Below are positions 6,442 through 7,995 of a stretch of 7,995 bases of DNA, one piece after another. Origin of the DNA: an uncultured Caulobacteraceae bacterium (GTDB lineage Bacteria; Pseudomonadota; Alphaproteobacteria; Caulobacterales; Caulobacteraceae); contig CALFYB010000089.1 in the NCBI GenBank assembly GCA_937952995.1, positions 1 to 7,995 on the forward strand, in the 5' to 3' direction. The notes under the pieces were generated by a model. It did not search any database. It had not been told where the DNA came from and worked only from the letters and a program-made list of their open reading frames with translations. Made by a program: the position numbers and the translations under genes. Position 1 is the stretch's first letter; each line of letters opens with the position of its first letter.

Positions 6442-6933
6442 ACTGAAAATCTGCCCTCGGCCGCACTGCGCCATCGCCACCTTTTCACCCTTGCGTTGAA
6501 CGTCGATTTCGCAGGCATGACAAACATCGGCAAAACGCCAGCAGGCCGACGAAGAATTGCCCCGGTTACTGGCGGTACATTCAATGGCGACCGCCTGCGA
6601 GGCACTGTGTTGCCCGGGGCAGATTGGGTGGTTAACCGGCCCGACGGAGTAATGGTGATCGATGTCCGATTGGTGCTTCAGACGGACGAGGGCGCGCTGA
6701 TCTACCTGACCTACCAAGGGCGGTTCCTCGCGGCACCCGAGGCTATGGAGCGCTTTAGCCGCGGCGCACTACTACAGCCTGACGAATATTCTTTGGCGGC
6801 GACCGCACGGCTAGAAAGCGGCAGTGACCGTTTGGCATGGTTGAATGACTGCATATGCGTTGGCACAGGGACGCAGACTTTGAATGGTCCGGTCTATGAA
6901 TTCTATGAAATCGGACAGTCGTTGTTCACTTGA
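6433..6933 (+). CDS. DUF3237 domain-containing protein (copy B)
   Basis: A 166-residue cytosolic protein of the DUF3237 family. It shares the family signatures with copy A at 2843-3298: NIGKTPAGRRRIAPVTGG (31-48), RLRGTVLPGADW (54-65), DVRLVLQTDEGALI (77-90), a YQGRF turn, and a late ESGSDRLAWLND segment matching copy A's GSGDPRYGWVNQ. The copies are clearly divergent, so this is an old duplication or separate recruitment rather than a recent repeat. The start is uncertain: ATG at 6433 and ATG at 6439 are both in frame and neither has a clear Shine-Dalgarno; an upstream TTG at 6403 would run under the Rieske ribosome-binding site and is unlikely. The gene is divergent from the Rieske gene, and a nested inverted repeat covers its start, which suggests joint control (inference). 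Function is unknown; the pairing with oxygenases suggests handling of an oxygenated intermediate. Confidence 0.88.
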   Translation: MSMTENLPSAALRHRHLFTLALNVDFAGMTNIGKTPAGRRRIAPVTGGTFNGDRLRGTVLPGADWVVNRPDGVMVIDVRLVLQTDEGALIYLTYQGRFLAAPEAMERFSRGALLQPDEYSLAATARLESGSDRLAWLNDCICVGTGTQTLNGPVYEFYEIGQSLFT

Positions 6934-7315
6934 CTGGGTGGCCCCATCGAGGGTGCTTTTTCTCTTTGCCATCGGGCAGGCTAAGTTCGATGCAAAAGGA
7001 CCTCAATGGCGCACAGTTGGGCCTGAGGCAGGCAGCAATGGTGGTCGGCCATAAAGCCGTACTGAGCGCACTTCAGTGACAAGCTTGCTAGACCTAAAAA
7101 CCGGCGGATTTGCGCCATTTCCCTATGACTATCGGTTTTCCGGTTCGCAAAAATAGTAATGGTAGCGATTCAATTTCGTGAAATTTCCAATAATCGTTTG
7201 GCCGTAAGGCTATCCGCTGAGACCAACCCAAAATGGTTTAAACTCCTGTAAATCAGCCATATTTTGGAAGAATGCGGAATTAAGAGACGTTTGGATTTGG
7301 GCCTCATTTGGCCGC
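6934..7315. other. 382-base non-coding stretch between DUF3237 copy B and tRNA-Ser
   Basis: No gene is supported here; it is visibly richer in A and T than the flanking genes. Besides the candidate terminator at its left end it holds two inverted repeats: AAAACCG (7097-7103) with CGGTTTT (7133-7139), 29 bases apart, and CCAAAATGG (7228-7236) with CCATATTTTGG (7257-7267), which pairs over 9 positions with a two-base bulge around a 20-base loop. It is the region downstream of the leftward tRNA gene. No second copy of the tRNA 3' end, integrase fragment or insertion-sequence end was seen. Confidence 0.6.
6941..6961 (+). terminator. Candidate intrinsic terminator after DUF3237 copy B
   Basis: Seven bases past the stop codon, GCCCC (6941-6945) can pair with GGTGC (6952-6956) with one C-T mismatch, and a five-T run (6957-6961) follows directly, then TCTCTTT. 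The position and T-run are right for an intrinsic terminator, but the stem is short and imperfect. Confidence 0.35.
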
Positions 7316-7405
7316 TGGCGGTGCGGGTGGGATTCGAACCCACGTTAAGCTTTCACCTAAACACGCTTTCCAAGCGTGCGCCTTCAACCACTCGGCCACC
7401 GCACC
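7316..7405 (-). tRNA. tRNA-Ser (anticodon GGA)
   Basis: The minus strand gives a complete type II (long variable arm) cloverleaf of 90 bases including an encoded CCA. The acceptor stem GGTGCGG (7405-7399) pairs with CCGCACC (7326-7320), followed by discriminator G and CCA (7319-7316). The D-arm begins TGGCCGAGTGG, the usual tRNA-Ser sequence. The anticodon stem CACGC/GCGTG (7378-7362) encloses TTGGAAA with anticodon GGA at 7371-7369, reading UCC and UCU. The T-arm has GTGGG TTCGAATC CCCAC-type pairing. It is divergent from msrA. No clear promoter was recognised upstream on the minus strand. Confidence 0.97.
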
Positions 7406-7513
7406 ATCACCACAGGTCCTATCCGTATGGCCAAAATCTTGCGACCTTGGCGGTGGATAGGGCTGATCTGAGCCGGGGGTTGGTCCCGGTCAGGAAGGCG
7501 CGGAATATACAGA

Positions 7514-7527
7514 CCTAAGCGCTTAGG
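7514..7527. repeat. Perfect 14-base palindrome between tRNA-Ser and msrA
   Basis: CCTAAGCGCTTAGG reads identically on both strands with no central spacer. It lies about 110 bases upstream of tRNA-Ser on one side and 32 bases upstream of the -35 element of the msrA promoter on the other, which is a suitable place for an activator or a repressor dimer. With no loop it is a poor RNA hairpin. Confidence 0.4.
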
Positions 7528-7558
7528 ACAACGGGTAGAGTGCGTTTTTTCGCATGGC

Positions 7559-7587
7559 CTGACATTTAACCGTTAGCGGCCTATATT
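7559..7587 (+). promoter_or_regulatory. Candidate sigma-70-type promoter of msrA
   Basis: CTGACA (7559-7564) and TATATT (7582-7587) each match the housekeeping consensus at five of six positions and are exactly 17 bases apart. Transcription would begin near 7594. That leaves almost no leader for the ATG triplets at 7596-7604 but about 20 bases, including GGAG, for the ATG at 7614. Confidence 0.55.
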
Positions 7588-7613
7588 GCAGGGACATGAT
7601 GATGGAGCCCGCC

Positions 7614-7995
7614 ATGCTGTTTGCTAAGAAATCTCTCGACCTGCCGACCGCTGAGACCGCCTTGCCGGGCCGGGCCATGGCCATACCGACGGCGCGGACC
7701 CATCTGCTGACCGGTTTGCCGCTGAAGGGCCCCTATGGTGAGGGGCTAGAGGTGGCGTATCTGGCTATGGGTTGTTTTTGGGGTGTCGAGCGGGTGTTCT
7801 GGAAGCTTCCAGGCGTGGCGCTGACGGCTGTGGGCTATGGCGCAGGGCTGACGCCCAATCCGACCTATGAGGAGGTCTGTAGCGGCCGTACGGGCCATAC
7901 AGAGGTGGTCAAGGTCGTGTTCGATCCCTCCATCATCTCTTACGAGGCGCTGCTTAAGACCTTCTGGGAAAATCACGACCCGACCCAAGGCATGC
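7614..7995 (+). CDS. msrA: Peptide-methionine (S)-S-oxide reductase MsrA, N-terminal part (cut by window end)
   Basis: Cytosolic repair enzyme that reduces the S-epimer of methionine sulfoxide in proteins, using thioredoxin. The visible 127 codons contain the catalytic motif GCFWG with nucleophile Cys54, then PNPTYEEVCSGRTGHTEVV (81-99) with the acid Glu97, and FWENHDPTQGM at the window edge. About a third of the protein, including the usual resolving cysteines, lies beyond the window. The motif usually written GY(A/T)GG reads GYGAG (74-78). An N-terminal extension of about 45 residues before the catalytic domain (with KGPYGEGLE) is usual for proteobacterial MsrA of this length class. ATG at 7614 is chosen because GGAG lies six bases upstream (7604-7607) and homologues tend to begin ML(F)xKK; in-frame ATGs at 7596, 7599 and 7602 would add four to six residues. 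The promoter at 7559-7587 and a palindrome upstream suggest its own transcription unit. Confidence 0.95.
   Translation, partial: MLFAKKSLDLPTAETALPGRAMAIPTARTHLLTGLPLKGPYGEGLEVAYLAMGCFWGVERVFWKLPGVALTAVGYGAGLTPNPTYEEVCSGRTGHTEVVKVVFDPSIISYEALLKTFWENHDPTQGM

Noticed and set aside
7316..7338. tRNA-Ser 3' end as an integration (att) site for the oxygenase cluster
   Set aside because: No duplicate of the tRNA 3' sequence and no integrase gene or fragment is seen in the window.
7264..7518. 84-codon plus-strand open frame
   Set aside because: It runs through the whole tRNA-Ser gene on the opposite strand, so its sequence is explained by the tRNA; it has no Shine-Dalgarno or family resemblance.
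7746..7988. 80-codon minus-strand open frame
   Set aside because: It is antisense to msrA, whose frame carries clear catalytic motifs.

Overview
The window looks like a chromosomal segment of an alphaproteobacterium. The evidence is moderately GC-rich coding sequence, an RTX C-terminus of a kind common in that class, a sphingomonad/caulobacter-style MsrA N-terminus, a Caulobacter-like promoter candidate, and a Rieske oxygenase / flavin monooxygenase / DUF3237 gene mix typical of catabolic loci in Caulobacterales and Sphingomonadales. The genus cannot be fixed from the sequence alone.

Layout. Positions 1-564 hold the C-terminal end of a large calcium-binding RTX protein (+). An aldo/keto reductase (663-1667, +) follows and converges, with a 14-base gap, on a leftward gene block. 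Reading that block in its transcription direction (right to left): a Rieske ring-hydroxylating oxygenase alpha subunit (6388-5021), a 430-base non-coding stretch with palindromes and an AT-rich patch, a PhzS-like FAD monooxygenase (4590-3295) overlapping by 4 bases a DUF3237 protein (3298-2843), a 120-base gap with a hairpin, and an AttH/CrtC-like DUF7064-type protein (2722-1682). A second, divergent DUF3237 gene (6433-6933, +) starts only 44 bases from the Rieske start codon, and a nested inverted repeat overlaps its start. To the right are a 382-base non-coding stretch, tRNA-Ser(GGA) on the minus strand (7316-7405), and the 5' part of msrA (+), cut by the window edge, with a good promoter.

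How the genes may work together (inference). The Rieske oxygenase and the FAD monooxygenase are both oxygen-activating enzymes for hydrophobic, often aromatic or cyclic, substrates. The two DUF3237 proteins and the DUF7064-type protein look like small beta-rich (lipocalin-like) proteins that could bind or process the same small molecules, and the aldo/keto reductase could reduce a carbonyl intermediate. This would be an uncharacterised catabolic or tailoring pathway. No regulator, transporter, ferredoxin or ferredoxin reductase is visible, so partners must lie elsewhere. The RTX gene, the tRNA and msrA look unrelated to the cluster.

No CRISPR array, insertion sequence or phage gene was seen.
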